From contig CAZSTZ010000063.1 in the NCBI GenBank assembly GCA_964609515.1, forward strand, positions 1 through 29,179: DNA of 29,179 nucleotides, in the 5' to 3' direction. Below, one piece after another: positions 1 through 6,754 of this stretch (position 1 is its first letter; each line of letters begins with the position of its first letter). The translations under genes and the position numbers were made by a program. The notes beneath the pieces were generated by a model. The model did no database searches and had not been told where the DNA came from. It was given only the letters and a program-made list of their open reading frames with translations. Source of the stretch: CALKCV01 sp964609515 (GTDB taxonomy: Bacteria > Cyanobacteriota > Cyanobacteriia > Cyanobacteriales > Microcoleaceae).

Positions 1-986
1 ACCATTAAAGTCGTTTCCGCCATGCCGTAACAGGGATAAAAGGCCTCTTGCCGAAAGCCGCAAGCTGCGAAAGTGGCGGCAAATTGTTCTAAAACTCGAT
101 AGTTAATTGGTTCGGCCCCGTTAAAAGCGACATCCCAACAGCTTAAATCTAGGTTTTCCATCTGTTCTGGGGTAACGCGGCGGAGGCAGAGGTCGTAGGC
201 AAAGTTGGGGCCGCCGCTGCTGGTAGCCCTTTCTCGGGAAATTGCTTCTAACCAGCGGAGGGGTTTTTGCAAAAACATTAGGGGGGACATGAGGGTTGTG
301 GGGAAACCGCCGTAGAGTGGTTGGAGGACTCCGCCAATTAATCCCATGTCGTGATAGAGGGGCAGCCAGCTTAGGACTTTGCTTTGGGGGCCGTGTTGGA
401 AGTATTGATAAATTGATTCGAGGTTGTGGATGAGGTTGCTGTGGGCGATCGCTACTCCTTTGGGGGCGGCGGTGGAACCGGAGGTGTATTGCAGGAATGC
501 CAGAGAGTCGGAGGATATTTCTGGCGGTTGCCACTGGTGGGGGGGTTCGTCGAGGGTGTCGGTGGCGAACCATTCGAGGTTTTGGAGTTCTGGAGTTTGG
601 CCGAGTTGTTTTTCGATGCCCGAGAAAACTTTCTCCACCGTGAGGGCAACTTTGGGCTGACAGTCGCGGGCGATCGCCAGAAGCCTAGATAGGGAACGGT
701 TGGGGCGGGGCGGATAGGCGGGAACTGCGATGACTCCGGCGTAGAGGCAGCCAAAAAAGGCGACGATATATTCGAGGCCGGGAGGATAGAGGAGGATGGC
801 CCGTTCTCCGGGTTGGCAGTAGGGCTGGAGGTTGGCGGCGAGGGTTCGGGCAAGTCGTTCTAATTGTTGATAGGTAATGCTGACTTTTTCTGCTTCTCCA
901 TCTATTAGGAAACTGTAGGCTATTTGGTGAGGTTTATTTTCTGCTCTTTGGCGGAGAATTTCGATTAAATTGGCGGCTGTTTGCAT
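1..986 (-). CDS. Fatty acyl-AMP ligase (FAAL), N-terminal part, cut by window edge
   Basis: Open frame read from an ATG at 986-984 to the window edge with no stop, about 328 residues. Seen: the adenylate-forming motif TSGSTAAPKG near residues 168-177, the SWLPLYHDMGLIGG segment near 206-219, SSGGPNFAYDLC near 256-267 and YGMAETTL near 320-327. This combination is typical of fatty acyl-AMP ligases, which activate fatty acids with ATP and pass them to an acyl carrier protein for polyketide, lipopeptide or hydrocarbon synthesis. The usual Gly after TSGST is Ala, as in many FAAL proteins. The C-terminal part and any fused carrier or synthase domains lie outside the window, so the pathway is unknown. 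The DNA methyltransferase gene upstream on the same strand ends 44 bases before this start. The family call is firm; the product made is not known. Confidence 0.9.
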   Translation of the reverse strand, partial: MQTAANLIEILRQRAENKPHQIAYSFLIDGEAEKVSITYQQLERLARTLAANLQPYCQPGERAILLYPPGLEYIVAFFGCLYAGVIAVPAYPPRPNRSLSRLLAIARDCQPKVALTVEKVFSGIEKQLGQTPELQNLEWFATDTLDEPPHQWQPPEISSDSLAFLQYTSGSTAAPKGVAIAHSNLIHNLESIYQYFQHGPQSKVLSWLPLYHDMGLIGGVLQPLYGGFPTTLMSPLMFLQKPLRWLEAISRERATSSGGPNFAYDLCLRRVTPEQMENLDLSCWDVAFNGAEPINYRVLEQFAATFAACGFRQEAFYPCYGMAETTLM

Positions 987-1030
987 GGGTATTTTTAACG
1001 ATAAAAAAATCTGGGGGAAAAAGTCTTAAA

Positions 1031-2377
1031 TTAGCCGAAGTAATTTGACTGCATTTCCAAAGTCTCTTCTAATTTTAATCTCGATGACTCCGATGCATAA
1101 AGACAAAAGTTATCCACTCTCTGGGCTTTATCCAATTTTTCCACCTTCGACTCTTGGGAAACTTCAAATAAAGATAACTGTTTATTTTCCTCTTTAGGTT
1201 CGGAGTTATTAACAAAATCGCCCATTGCTTGACGACCTTTAGCAAAGCGATTTAAAGTAGTAGCGATCGCCTCCAAACTCTTATCAATTCCTATCCAATT
1301 TCGCCCTAACTGTGAAGCAACATCTAAAGTAGTTCCCGAACCTGAAAAACAATCTAATACTAAATCCCCCATATTAGAAGAAGCACTAATAATTCTTGCC
1401 AATAAATCGGGATTCTTCTCCGTCGGATAGCCCGTTATTTTAATATTTTGATTGTGGGCATCTTTAAAATCTAGCCAAATATCTTGAATAGGAATGCCCT
1501 GACTTTCATCTAAATAAATTTTTCGCCTCGGGTTGCCATTAAGCGACCAATAAATCTCGCCTCTGGCATCCATTTCATCTAAAGTTTTCGGAGTAAATTG
1601 CCAATGTTTTCCCGGGGGAGGATTTTTCCCTTTCCAAGGTTTTCCTGTGTCACCTTTTCTAATTCCCGGTGCGTGAATCGGTACTTTTTTATATCTGCGC
1701 CCCGTTTCTTTTTCTATGTATTGATATTCTTTAATTCCCCGTTCTTCGCCCCATTTTTCAAAGGGACGGTTCCAGACATAATTATTCGATTTAGTGTAAA
1801 AGAGAATATAATCAGAAATCTTGCCGTAAGTTTTTTTAGTGTAATTTTTAGGGTTGCATTTTTTTCGAGTAATCCAATTGCGGAAATTCATTTTGCCAAA
1901 GACTTCATCCATAATAACCTTAAGATAAAAAGCCATATTTTCGTCGAGATGGAGATAGATAGAACCGTCATCAGCTAAAATTTCTCGGAGCATAATTAAT
2001 CTTTTTCGGATAAATTCTAGGTAGCGATCGCCTCCCAACAAATCGGTATAAGCATTTTTTTGAGAACGAGATTGAAAAACGCTTTTAGTAGCAAAAGGTG
2101 GGTCGATATAAATTAATTTCACTCGACCTCTAACGGCAGAATCGTTTAATAAAGATGCTAATATTGGCAAATTATCGCCGTAGTAAAGACGATTTTTAGA
2201 AACTGAATTTAAACTGCTATTTTTGGAGAAAATAGGAACGCAATTTAAAGGATTAGTTTTGAGAATTTCTGACTCTGGAAGTTTGCCTGGATAGGAAAGG
2301 GTGACATCTGAATTATTGGAATAATTATTCAGATTTGCGTTGCCCTGCCATTGAGTTTTAGGAATACCTGTAGCCAT
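1031..2377 (-). CDS. Beta-class DNA methyltransferase (N6-adenine or N4-cytosine), no restriction partner in window
   Basis: 448 residues. The catalytic motif IV is IDPPF near residues 91-95 and comes before the SAM-binding motif DCFSGSGTT near 340-350. The order IV then I defines beta-class amino-methyltransferases, which include type II and type III modification enzymes. The stretch between the two motifs is lysine- and aromatic-rich and is the likely target recognition region. The start is the ATG at 2377-2375; no strong Shine-Dalgarno is visible. No endonuclease, specificity subunit or Res protein is encoded nearby, so it looks solitary here, although a partner could lie beyond the left edge. 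The DPPF variant of DPPY is known in this group. The target site and whether it methylates adenine or cytosine cannot be read from the sequence. Confidence 0.88.
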   Translation of the reverse strand: MATGIPKTQWQGNANLNNYSNNSDVTLSYPGKLPESEILKTNPLNCVPIFSKNSSLNSVSKNRLYYGDNLPILASLLNDSAVRGRVKLIYIDPPFATKSVFQSRSQKNAYTDLLGGDRYLEFIRKRLIMLREILADDGSIYLHLDENMAFYLKVIMDEVFGKMNFRNWITRKKCNPKNYTKKTYGKISDYILFYTKSNNYVWNRPFEKWGEERGIKEYQYIEKETGRRYKKVPIHAPGIRKGDTGKPWKGKNPPPGKHWQFTPKTLDEMDARGEIYWSLNGNPRRKIYLDESQGIPIQDIWLDFKDAHNQNIKITGYPTEKNPDLLARIISASSNMGDLVLDCFSGSGTTLDVASQLGRNWIGIDKSLEAIATTLNRFAKGRQAMGDFVNNSEPKEENKQLSLFEVSQESKVEKLDKAQRVDNFCLYASESSRLKLEETLEMQSNYFG

Positions 2378-2446
2378 GTTTGCTTTGGATTTTAATAACT
2401 AAGAACGCAGCCACTCTATAGTAATAGGTTGGGGAAGGCAAAAGCT

Positions 2447-2517
2447 GTAGGTTGTGCGGACCTTCGTGGAACCCAACTTTAATGATGTTGGGTTGCGCTT
2501 CGCTTCACCCAACCTAC
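2447..2517. repeat. Inverted-repeat element GTAGGTTG...CAACCTAC
   Basis: An imperfect stem-loop about 71 bases long. It starts GTAGGTTGTGCGGACC and ends CACCCAACCTAC, with AACCCAAC/GTTGGGTT flanking a short centre. It lies between the serine hydrolase stop and the methyltransferase start, both on the minus strand. The same element occurs in the opposite orientation at 18146-18299, where it carries an insertion, so it is a dispersed repeat. It could also shape the end of the serine hydrolase mRNA, which is inference. Confidence 0.75.
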
Positions 2518-2522
2518 AATTA

Positions 2523-3719
2523 TTAATTGTTAATTGTTAATTCCTCGGCTATCGCCCTAAATAAAATTATGGTTTCGTCGTCATCTTGACTTCGAGAAAC
2601 GCTATTTCCCGCACCGCTTTTGGCAATAACTAAATTCTTTTCTGGATTGATATAAATGTATTGCCCCCAGGCCCCAGCAGCGCAATAATCTCCTTGGGAA
2701 CCGACGGGCACCCACCAATGATATTGATAGCCCCAATAATAATTATTTTCCCCAGTTGCCCCCGGTTGGAGATAGGGGCGATCGGGTATAGTTGACTCTT
2801 TTACCCAAGGTTCGGGAATTATTTGTTTGTTGTTAAATTTGCCTCCATGTAAATAGAGCAAACCAAATTTAGCATAGTCTCTTAAAGTGGCATTTAAACC
2901 GCAAAATGTTACCTCGTTTCCATATAAATCTGTCAGCCAATAAGCATCGTATTCTGCCCCCATCGGCTGCCAGATTTTCTCTTGGATGTTACTGGCAATA
3001 TCTTTTTTTGTGACTCGTTTTAATAACAAACTCAAAATTTGAGTATTGATGCTAACGTATTCCAAAAATTCTCCAGAGGGCTTTTGGGAAGGAAAGTTTA
3101 AAATAACCCTGTCTGCGGGCAAACCATACAAATATAACTGGTCTAAAAGTTTGTTAATATCGGCATTTTTATCCCCGTAATTTTCGTTAAAGTTAACCCC
3201 AGAAGACATTTGCAAAATATGTTTAATCGGTACGTTATTATAAGCAGAGTTTCCCAACTCGGGAACGTATTTAGTAATGGGGTCGTTAACGCTGTCGATG
3301 CAACCTTCGTTAATGGCAATTCCCATGAGAGCAGAAGTAAATGATTTGGCTACCGACCAAGAGGTACTTTTACTGGTTTTTGTATTGCCTAAAAAGTATT
3401 TTTCGCAAACAATAACATCATCTTTTATTACTAATAAACCAGTAGTAGAGATTCTCTCTAAAAACTTCCACATTTGCCGAACTTCTCCCAGAAAACTATA
3501 GGAGACATTGACTGGCATGAGATTTTCTTTAAACTGATAAGGTTGGGAAGACGCGAGGATGGGTTTATTGGGAAATAGTTTCTGCATATTGCGGAAATTT
3601 TCGACCCTTCTATCCTCGTCAAACATGGTTAATTTTGGCTCTAGGTAATAATGCCAAATAACTAAACCAATAGCTAGAAGCGGCAGGAAAAAAATTAGGG
3701 CGATTTTGAGATAAGTCAT
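2523..3719 (-). CDS. Serine hydrolase of the beta-lactamase/NylB-like family, N-terminal membrane anchor
   Basis: 398 residues from the ATG at 3719-3717. A TTG at 3752 would add 11 residues but falls in front of a palindromic repeat and is less likely. Residues 4-24 are a hydrophobic segment, either an uncleaved anchor or a signal sequence. SVAK near 122-125 gives the Ser-x-x-Lys nucleophile motif, YVSIN follows mid-protein, and AAGAWGQYIYINP near the C-terminus matches the third active-site region of the PF00144 family (class C beta-lactamases, esterases, 6-aminohexanoate-oligomer hydrolases). It probably acts outside the cytoplasmic membrane on an amide or ester bond; the substrate is not evident. 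The last residues and stop (INN-stop) are made by the repeated string AATTAACAATT. Confidence 0.85.
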   Translation of the reverse strand: MTYLKIALIFFLPLLAIGLVIWHYYLEPKLTMFDEDRRVENFRNMQKLFPNKPILASSQPYQFKENLMPVNVSYSFLGEVRQMWKFLERISTTGLLVIKDDVIVCEKYFLGNTKTSKSTSWSVAKSFTSALMGIAINEGCIDSVNDPITKYVPELGNSAYNNVPIKHILQMSSGVNFNENYGDKNADINKLLDQLYLYGLPADRVILNFPSQKPSGEFLEYVSINTQILSLLLKRVTKKDIASNIQEKIWQPMGAEYDAYWLTDLYGNEVTFCGLNATLRDYAKFGLLYLHGGKFNNKQIIPEPWVKESTIPDRPYLQPGATGENNYYWGYQYHWWVPVGSQGDYCAAGAWGQYIYINPEKNLVIAKSGAGNSVSRSQDDDETIILFRAIAEELTINN

Positions 3720-3755
3720 GGTTTTTTTGTTGTAAAAATGGTTGGATCGCAACCC

Positions 3756-3788
3756 AGAAACCAGGTTTTTTGAAAAAACCTGGTTTCT
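3756..3788. repeat. Perfect palindrome AGAAACCAGG / CCTGGTTTCT
   Basis: Two 16-base arms (AGAAACCAGGTTTTTT and its complement) around a single G. It is a variant of the AGAAACCCGG palindrome family found elsewhere in the window, with A in place of one C, and a further half-copy (CGGGTTTCTT) follows directly. It sits between the divergent serine hydrolase and the 35-residue ORF, so it is not an obvious terminator for either gene. Confidence 0.85.
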
Positions 3789-3870
3789 TAAAATCGGGTT
3801 TCTTAATAAAGTGGAAGCGATCGCCCTTTATGGTATCATTAAACGGTGAAGTTAAACGCAGTTAGACCAA

Positions 3871-3978
3871 ATGCCAGAAGATATCGTACCCTTTACAATT
3901 GGTGTTGCTCTTCTGATTCTTTATTTGTTATTCTCGGCAATGACCGAAATGGGGACCAAGTGGCCGTGGAAAAAATAG
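3871..3978 (+). CDS. Small single-span membrane protein, 35 residues, unrecognised
   Basis: An ATG at 3871 opens 35 codons ending in TAG. The peptide has an acidic start (MPEDIVPF), a hydrophobic stretch near residues 8-24 (TIGVALLILYLLFSAMT) and a short C-terminal tail ending KWPWKK. The acidic-TM-basic layout suggests one membrane span with the lysines probably on the cytoplasmic side. The size is like the small subunits of cyanobacterial photosystems, cytochrome b6f or NDH-1, but I cannot match it to PetG, PetN, PetM, PsaM, PsbI or PsbX, so no function is assigned. Upstream there is a TATCAT -10-like box near 3832-3837. The orderly hydrophobic pattern argues for a real gene; conservation would need to be confirmed. 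Confidence 0.55.
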   Translation: MPEDIVPFTIGVALLILYLLFSAMTEMGTKWPWKK

Positions 3979-4014
3979 AAATTAAGTTAAATTGAGTCAA
4001 TTGGAGGTAGAAAA

Positions 4015-4254
4015 ATGACTAACGAAGAACTATTAAATCGCGTTACTATTGACCCCGAACTTTGCGGAGGTTTTCCCTGCATTCGAGGAACGCGAATTTA
4101 TGTGGCAATTATTTTAGATGCTTTGGCAGAAGGTTTAACTCCAGAGCAAATTTTAGACCATTATCCCACTTTAACCTTAGAAGATGTTAGGGCAGCAATA
4201 GCTTATGCTGCCGAATTAGCAAGAGAAAATGTTTGGAGGATACAGGTAGGATGA
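4015..4254 (+). CDS. DUF433 family protein, probable antitoxin
   Basis: 79 residues. The sequence RVTIDPELCGGFPCIRGTRI near residues 9-28 followed by a helix-turn-helix-like C-terminal half (GLTPEQILDHYPTLTLEDVRAAIAYA) is the DUF433 signature. A good Shine-Dalgarno, GGAGG, lies about 8 bases before the ATG. The stop overlaps the start of the next gene as ATGA, so the two are translationally coupled. DUF433 proteins are commonly paired with DUF5615 PIN-like proteins, as here, and are regarded as antitoxins of VapBC-like modules. Antitoxin function is inferred from this pairing and not shown by the sequence. Confidence 0.88.
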   Translation: MTNEELLNRVTIDPELCGGFPCIRGTRIYVAIILDALAEGLTPEQILDHYPTLTLEDVRAAIAYAAELARENVWRIQVG

Positions 4255-4619
4255 AAATCAAATTGGATGAAAACCTGTCGCGACACTTAAAACAAATACT
4301 AGAACAGGAAGGTCACGATGTGGAAACAGTTGAAGAAGAAGGACTTAGGGGCAGAAACGATCTAGAAGTTGGAAGGGCAGCAAGAGAAGAAGAACGAATG
4401 CTATTTACCCTGGATGTAGAATTTGCAGATTTGCGAAAGTATCCTCCAGGAACTCATCCTGGAGTAATTCTTTTTAGACCAAGAACAATGGGGCCTCTAA
4501 CAGTTAACAATTTAGTTCTGGAATTTGTACGAACCACAAATTTAGATGAATTGGTCGAATGCGTTGTTATAGTAGATCGAAATAAAATCCGCGTCCGATA
4601 TCCAAATACCGAGATTTGA
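4251..4619 (+). CDS. DUF5615 PIN-like protein, probable toxin
   Basis: 122 residues from the ATG at 4251, whose last two bases are part of the upstream gene's TGA stop (4-base ATGA overlap). It starts MKIKLDENLSRHL, the standard DUF5615 opening. Acidic residues D6, D37, D55 and D60 could form a PIN-type metal site, and LFTLDVEFADL near 51-61 matches the second conserved block. PIN-like toxins are Mg-dependent ribonucleases; activity of this family is less well established than for VapC. The partner DUF433 gene is directly upstream. The 24-residue longer frame starting inside the antitoxin gene is not needed. Confidence 0.87.
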   Translation: MKIKLDENLSRHLKQILEQEGHDVETVEEEGLRGRNDLEVGRAAREEERMLFTLDVEFADLRKYPPGTHPGVILFRPRTMGPLTVNNLVLEFVRTTNLDELVECVVIVDRNKIRVRYPNTEI

Positions 4620-4657
4620 TAGGGTAAATTATTGTTGTCGGTATTGAGACTAAATAA

Positions 4658-5932
4658 ATGATAAAAACGAAAATCGATCGCGTCGCCGATCGCCCTTCTT
4701 CCACCATTAAAAAAGTAGGCATTATTGGTGGGGGGCAGTTAGCGTGGATGATGGCGGATGCGGCAAAATCTTTAGGAGTTTCTTTAATCATTCAAACTCC
4801 GAGTAAAAACGATCCGGCAGTAGCGATCGCCGCCGAAACCATCTTTGCCCCCATCGACGATGCCACGGCAACGGCCCAACTGGCAACCCGCAGCGATATT
4901 ATTACTTTCGAGAACGAATTTATTAATTTAGATGCCCTTTTGCCCCTCACCCGTCAGGGCCTCTCTTTTCGTCCGAGTCTCTCCGTCTTAAAACCTTTAT
5001 TAGATAAGTACCACCAACTCTGCTGTCTCAAAGATTTAGGTTTACCAGTTCCCCAGTTTGCGAAATGGGAGGGCAGAATGTCCGGCCCCCCTCTTTTCAA
5101 GGAAGGCGAAATGCCAGGCCCCCCCTTTTCCAAGGAGGGCGAAACATCCGGCCCCCCCCTTTTCAAGGGGGGCGGGGGGGGGAGCTCCAAAATGGTTATC
5201 AAAACCCGACGCCACGGTTACGACGGCCAGGGGACTTTTATTATTAATAACGAAGCAGAGTTAAAGTCTCTTGGGGAGAAGTTGCGGGGGCGTTCCTTAT
5301 TAATACAAGAATTTATACCCTTTGTTAAAGAACTGGCCGTTATCGCCGCCCGTTCCACCACTGGCGAGATGGCAGTCTTCCCAGTGGTAGAGACTCAACA
5401 AGAAAATGAGGTTTGCCGTCGCGTCATCGCCCCGGCGGATCTACCTCCAGAAGTGGCGGGGGAGGTAGAGGCGATCGCCCGTACTTTACTAACCGGTCTC
5501 GATGTCGTCGGCATTTTCGGCATCGAACTATTTCTCACCGCCGACGGCAAAATATTAGTCAACGAAATAGCCCCAAGAACTCATAACTCCGGTCATTTCA
5601 CCTTAGATGCCTGCGAGACTTCCCAGTTCGAGCAACATTTGCGGGCCGTTTGCGGTTTGCCCTTGGGAAGTACGGCCCTGAAATCTGGGGGGGCCGTGAT
5701 GGTCAATCTTTTGGGTTACGAATTTGCCGAAAGCGACTATTTGACCCAACGGCAACAGATAGCAGAGATTAAAAACGCTTCTGTTTGGTGGTATGGGAAA
5801 AAAGAGGCCCGTCCGGGCAGGAAGTTAGGTCACGTCACCGTGTTATTAGACGGGGACAAGGCCGGGGAAATCAGGAAAGAGGCCGAGGCGAAAGCTAAAA
5901 CCATAGAAATGCTTTGGCATAGCAAAAAATAA
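4658..5932 (+). CDS. purK: N5-carboxyaminoimidazole ribonucleotide synthase PurK, with in-frame repeat insertion
   Basis: 424 residues. PurK converts 5-aminoimidazole ribonucleotide, bicarbonate and ATP to N5-CAIR in purine synthesis. Seen: the N-terminal IIGGGQLAWMMADAAKSLG nucleotide-fold segment near residues 22-40, the ATP-grasp core with KTRRHGYDGQG, and FGIELFLTADGKILVNEIAPRTHNSGHFT. The protein is about 35 residues longer than usual because residues 141-173 are three 11-residue units (MSGPPLFKEGE, MPGPPFSKEGE, TSGPPLFKGGG) followed by extra glycines. These come from a dispersed GGCCCCCC-TTTTCAAGG DNA repeat inserted in frame just before the ATP-grasp lysine strand. The frame is intact to the stop, so the protein is probably functional. 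The 6S RNA gene follows at once, as in other cyanobacteria. Confidence 0.95.
   Translation: MIKTKIDRVADRPSSTIKKVGIIGGGQLAWMMADAAKSLGVSLIIQTPSKNDPAVAIAAETIFAPIDDATATAQLATRSDIITFENEFINLDALLPLTRQGLSFRPSLSVLKPLLDKYHQLCCLKDLGLPVPQFAKWEGRMSGPPLFKEGEMPGPPFSKEGETSGPPLFKGGGGGSSKMVIKTRRHGYDGQGTFIINNEAELKSLGEKLRGRSLLIQEFIPFVKELAVIAARSTTGEMAVFPVVETQQENEVCRRVIAPADLPPEVAGEVEAIARTLLTGLDVVGIFGIELFLTADGKILVNEIAPRTHNSGHFTLDACETSQFEQHLRAVCGLPLGSTALKSGGAVMVNLLGYEFAESDYLTQRQQIAEIKNASVWWYGKKEARPGRKLGHVTVLLDGDKAGEIRKEAEAKAKTIEMLWHSKK
5078..5191 (+). repeat. Three 33-base units inserted in purK, ending in a G9 tract
   Basis: Three tandem 33-base units at 5078-5110, 5111-5143 and 5144-5176. Each has the form A(T/C)(A/G)(T/C)C(C/A)GGCCCCC...TTTTC(C)AAGG. 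The last unit runs into G6-C-G9. The unit is nearly self-complementary (GGCCCCCC with GGGGGG) and is of a type scattered in filamentous cyanobacterial genomes. Because 33 is a multiple of 3, copy-number change keeps the frame, but slippage in the G9 tract would not. Confidence 0.85.
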
Positions 5933-5956
5933 TTTTTTTGCAACCCTTAAAAACCC

Positions 5957-5984
5957 TTGACAGTTGAAAATTAATCGCTATAAT
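5957..5984 (+). promoter_or_regulatory. Sigma-70-type promoter of the 6S RNA gene
   Basis: TTGACA at 5957-5962 and TATAAT at 5979-5984 match both consensus hexamers exactly, with a 16-base spacer. A start about 7 bases downstream, near 5991, fits the predicted 5' end of the RNA. The promoter begins 24 bases after the purK stop, so the RNA can be made independently of purK. Confidence 0.9.
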
Positions 5985-5990
5985 AAAAAA

Positions 5991-6180
5991 CAGGTTCGAC
6001 TGCGACGTTGGTCACTGCCAATAACGTATTTTTGACCTACAACTAAAATACGAGGGATCCGAGATGTTTGAGTGGCAGTAAACCGGGCTTGTACCCGGAA
6101 ACTATAAACTCAGGCCGAGGCTCCCATCCTGGTTTTTCCAGGTCAAAAACTGAGGTAAAACGGCGTCGCGGTCGACCTCT
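5991..6180 (+). ncRNA. ssaA: 6S RNA (6Sa), RNA polymerase-binding regulator
   Basis: About 185-190 nucleotides between a consensus promoter and a T-run. The 5' end (5992-6007, AGGTTCGACTGCGACG) pairs with the 3' end (6164-6178, CGTCGCGGTCGACCT) through 15 pairs with one bulged T and one G-T pair, giving the long closing stem of 6S RNA. The middle holds further hairpins such as ACCGGGCTTGTACCCGG-type and CCTGG/CCAGG pairings. A position directly after purK is the known location of cyanobacterial 6S RNA genes. 6S RNA imitates an open promoter and holds the sigma-70-type RNA polymerase holoenzyme when nutrients are short. The exact ends and the central bubble need mapping; the identity is well supported by stem, size, promoter and synteny. 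Confidence 0.88.
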
Positions 6181-6189
6181 TTTTTTTTT
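6152..6189 (+). terminator. Terminator of the 6S RNA gene
   Basis: A GAGGT...ACCTC stem (6152-6156 with 6175-6179) stands before a run of ten T at 6180-6189. It competes with the closing stem of the 6S RNA itself, whose 3' strand ends just before the T-run, so folding of the mature RNA and termination are linked. Confidence 0.7.
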
Positions 6190-6253
6190 GGGAATGGGGA
6201 ATGGGGAATTGGGAATTGGGAATTGGGAATTGGGAACAGGCAGGATGCCTGTT
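6190..6253. repeat. GGGAATK heptamer repeats followed by an AACAGGCA hairpin
   Basis: About seven tandem heptamers (GGGAATG then GGGAATT) at roughly 6190-6234, a known type of cyanobacterial short tandem repeat. They run into AACAGGCAGGATGCCTGTT at 6235-6253, a perfect hairpin with 8-base arms followed by CTACGGGG. The hairpin family recurs at 8265-8283. Confidence 0.8.
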
Positions 6254-6290
6254 CTACGGGGAATTATTAATTATTCGTTAAATTAATACT

Positions 6291-6521
6291 TTAAGCAACT
6301 AGAACTGACTTTTCTAAAGTATTAGCTTGAGGTAGAGGTTTGCCATCTTGCTGATAAATGTCAATCAATGTCTCCAACAATTCTTCTCCGTTTTTTGCTG
6401 CTTCTTCGTAAGTAAAACCATGAGTTGCCGGTTGCATGACGTCGGTAAATTCAGGCAAAGTCACCACAAAGCATTTATCTTCTTCCGACCATTGAATAAT
6501 CATCGTGTATTGACAATTCAT
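6291..6521 (-). CDS. hicB: HicB-family antitoxin
   Basis: 76 residues. It has the HicB fold sequence: MIIQWSEEDKCFVVTLPEF near residues 7-25, then TYEEAAKNGEELLETLIDIYQQDGKPLP, the segment in which HicB proteins carry the aspartate-rich helix. HicB binds and neutralises the HicA ribonuclease. No DNA-binding tail is evident beyond residue 60, so the protein is of the short type. Its ATG overlaps the hicA TGA stop by four bases (ATGA), showing translational coupling with the toxin gene upstream. The family is firm; activity as an antitoxin is inferred. Confidence 0.9.
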   Translation of the reverse strand: MNCQYTMIIQWSEEDKCFVVTLPEFTDVMQPATHGFTYEEAAKNGEELLETLIDIYQQDGKPLPQANTLEKSVLVA

Positions 6522-6724
6522 TTTCCGATTTCCTCCAGTGTTTTTAAATCTTGCATTACTCTTTTTTCTTGGTATCGCTGCGCATCATCACCATCATTGC
6601 CAGAAAGGGTTATTTTTTGAAGCAGCAAAGGGTGTTCCCAAACTGTATGACTTCCTTTTCCAGGTCGGTAGGTAAACCCTGCTTTAAGTAATAGCTTTTT
6701 TAATTCTCTTATCTTTTTTGGCAT
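6518..6724 (-). CDS. hicA: HicA-family mRNA interferase toxin
   Basis: 68 residues from the ATG at 6724. The sequence matches HicA (YcfA-like, double-stranded-RNA-binding fold): KKIRELKKLLLKAGFTYRPG, then KGSHTVWEHP with the catalytic histidine at position 26, and RYQEKRVMQDLKTLEEIG at the end. HicA cleaves mRNA without ribosomes when free of HicB. The toxin gene comes first and the antitoxin second, as usual for hicAB. With the DUF433/DUF5615 pair at 4.0-4.6 kb, two toxin-antitoxin-like modules flank purK and the 6S RNA gene. Confidence 0.9.
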   Translation of the reverse strand: MPKKIRELKKLLLKAGFTYRPGKGSHTVWEHPLLLQKITLSGNDGDDAQRYQEKRVMQDLKTLEEIGK

Positions 6725-6754
6725 CAGTATTAACTGCGTTTTTCTGAGAGTATT

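Noticed and set aside
4954..5202. Proline-rich frames on either strand across the purK repeat
   Set aside because: They are the same GGCCCCCC repeat read in other frames; the purK frame is continuous with conserved domains on both sides.
5985..6010. tRNA T-loop-like GGTTCGAC near the start of the 6S RNA
   Set aside because: No acceptor stem, anticodon arm or D arm can be drawn around it; the bases pair instead with the 3' end of the 6S RNA.
6068..6286. 72-residue open frame over the 6S RNA
   Set aside because: It covers the 3' half of the structured RNA, its terminator and heptamer repeats; the composition is not protein-like.
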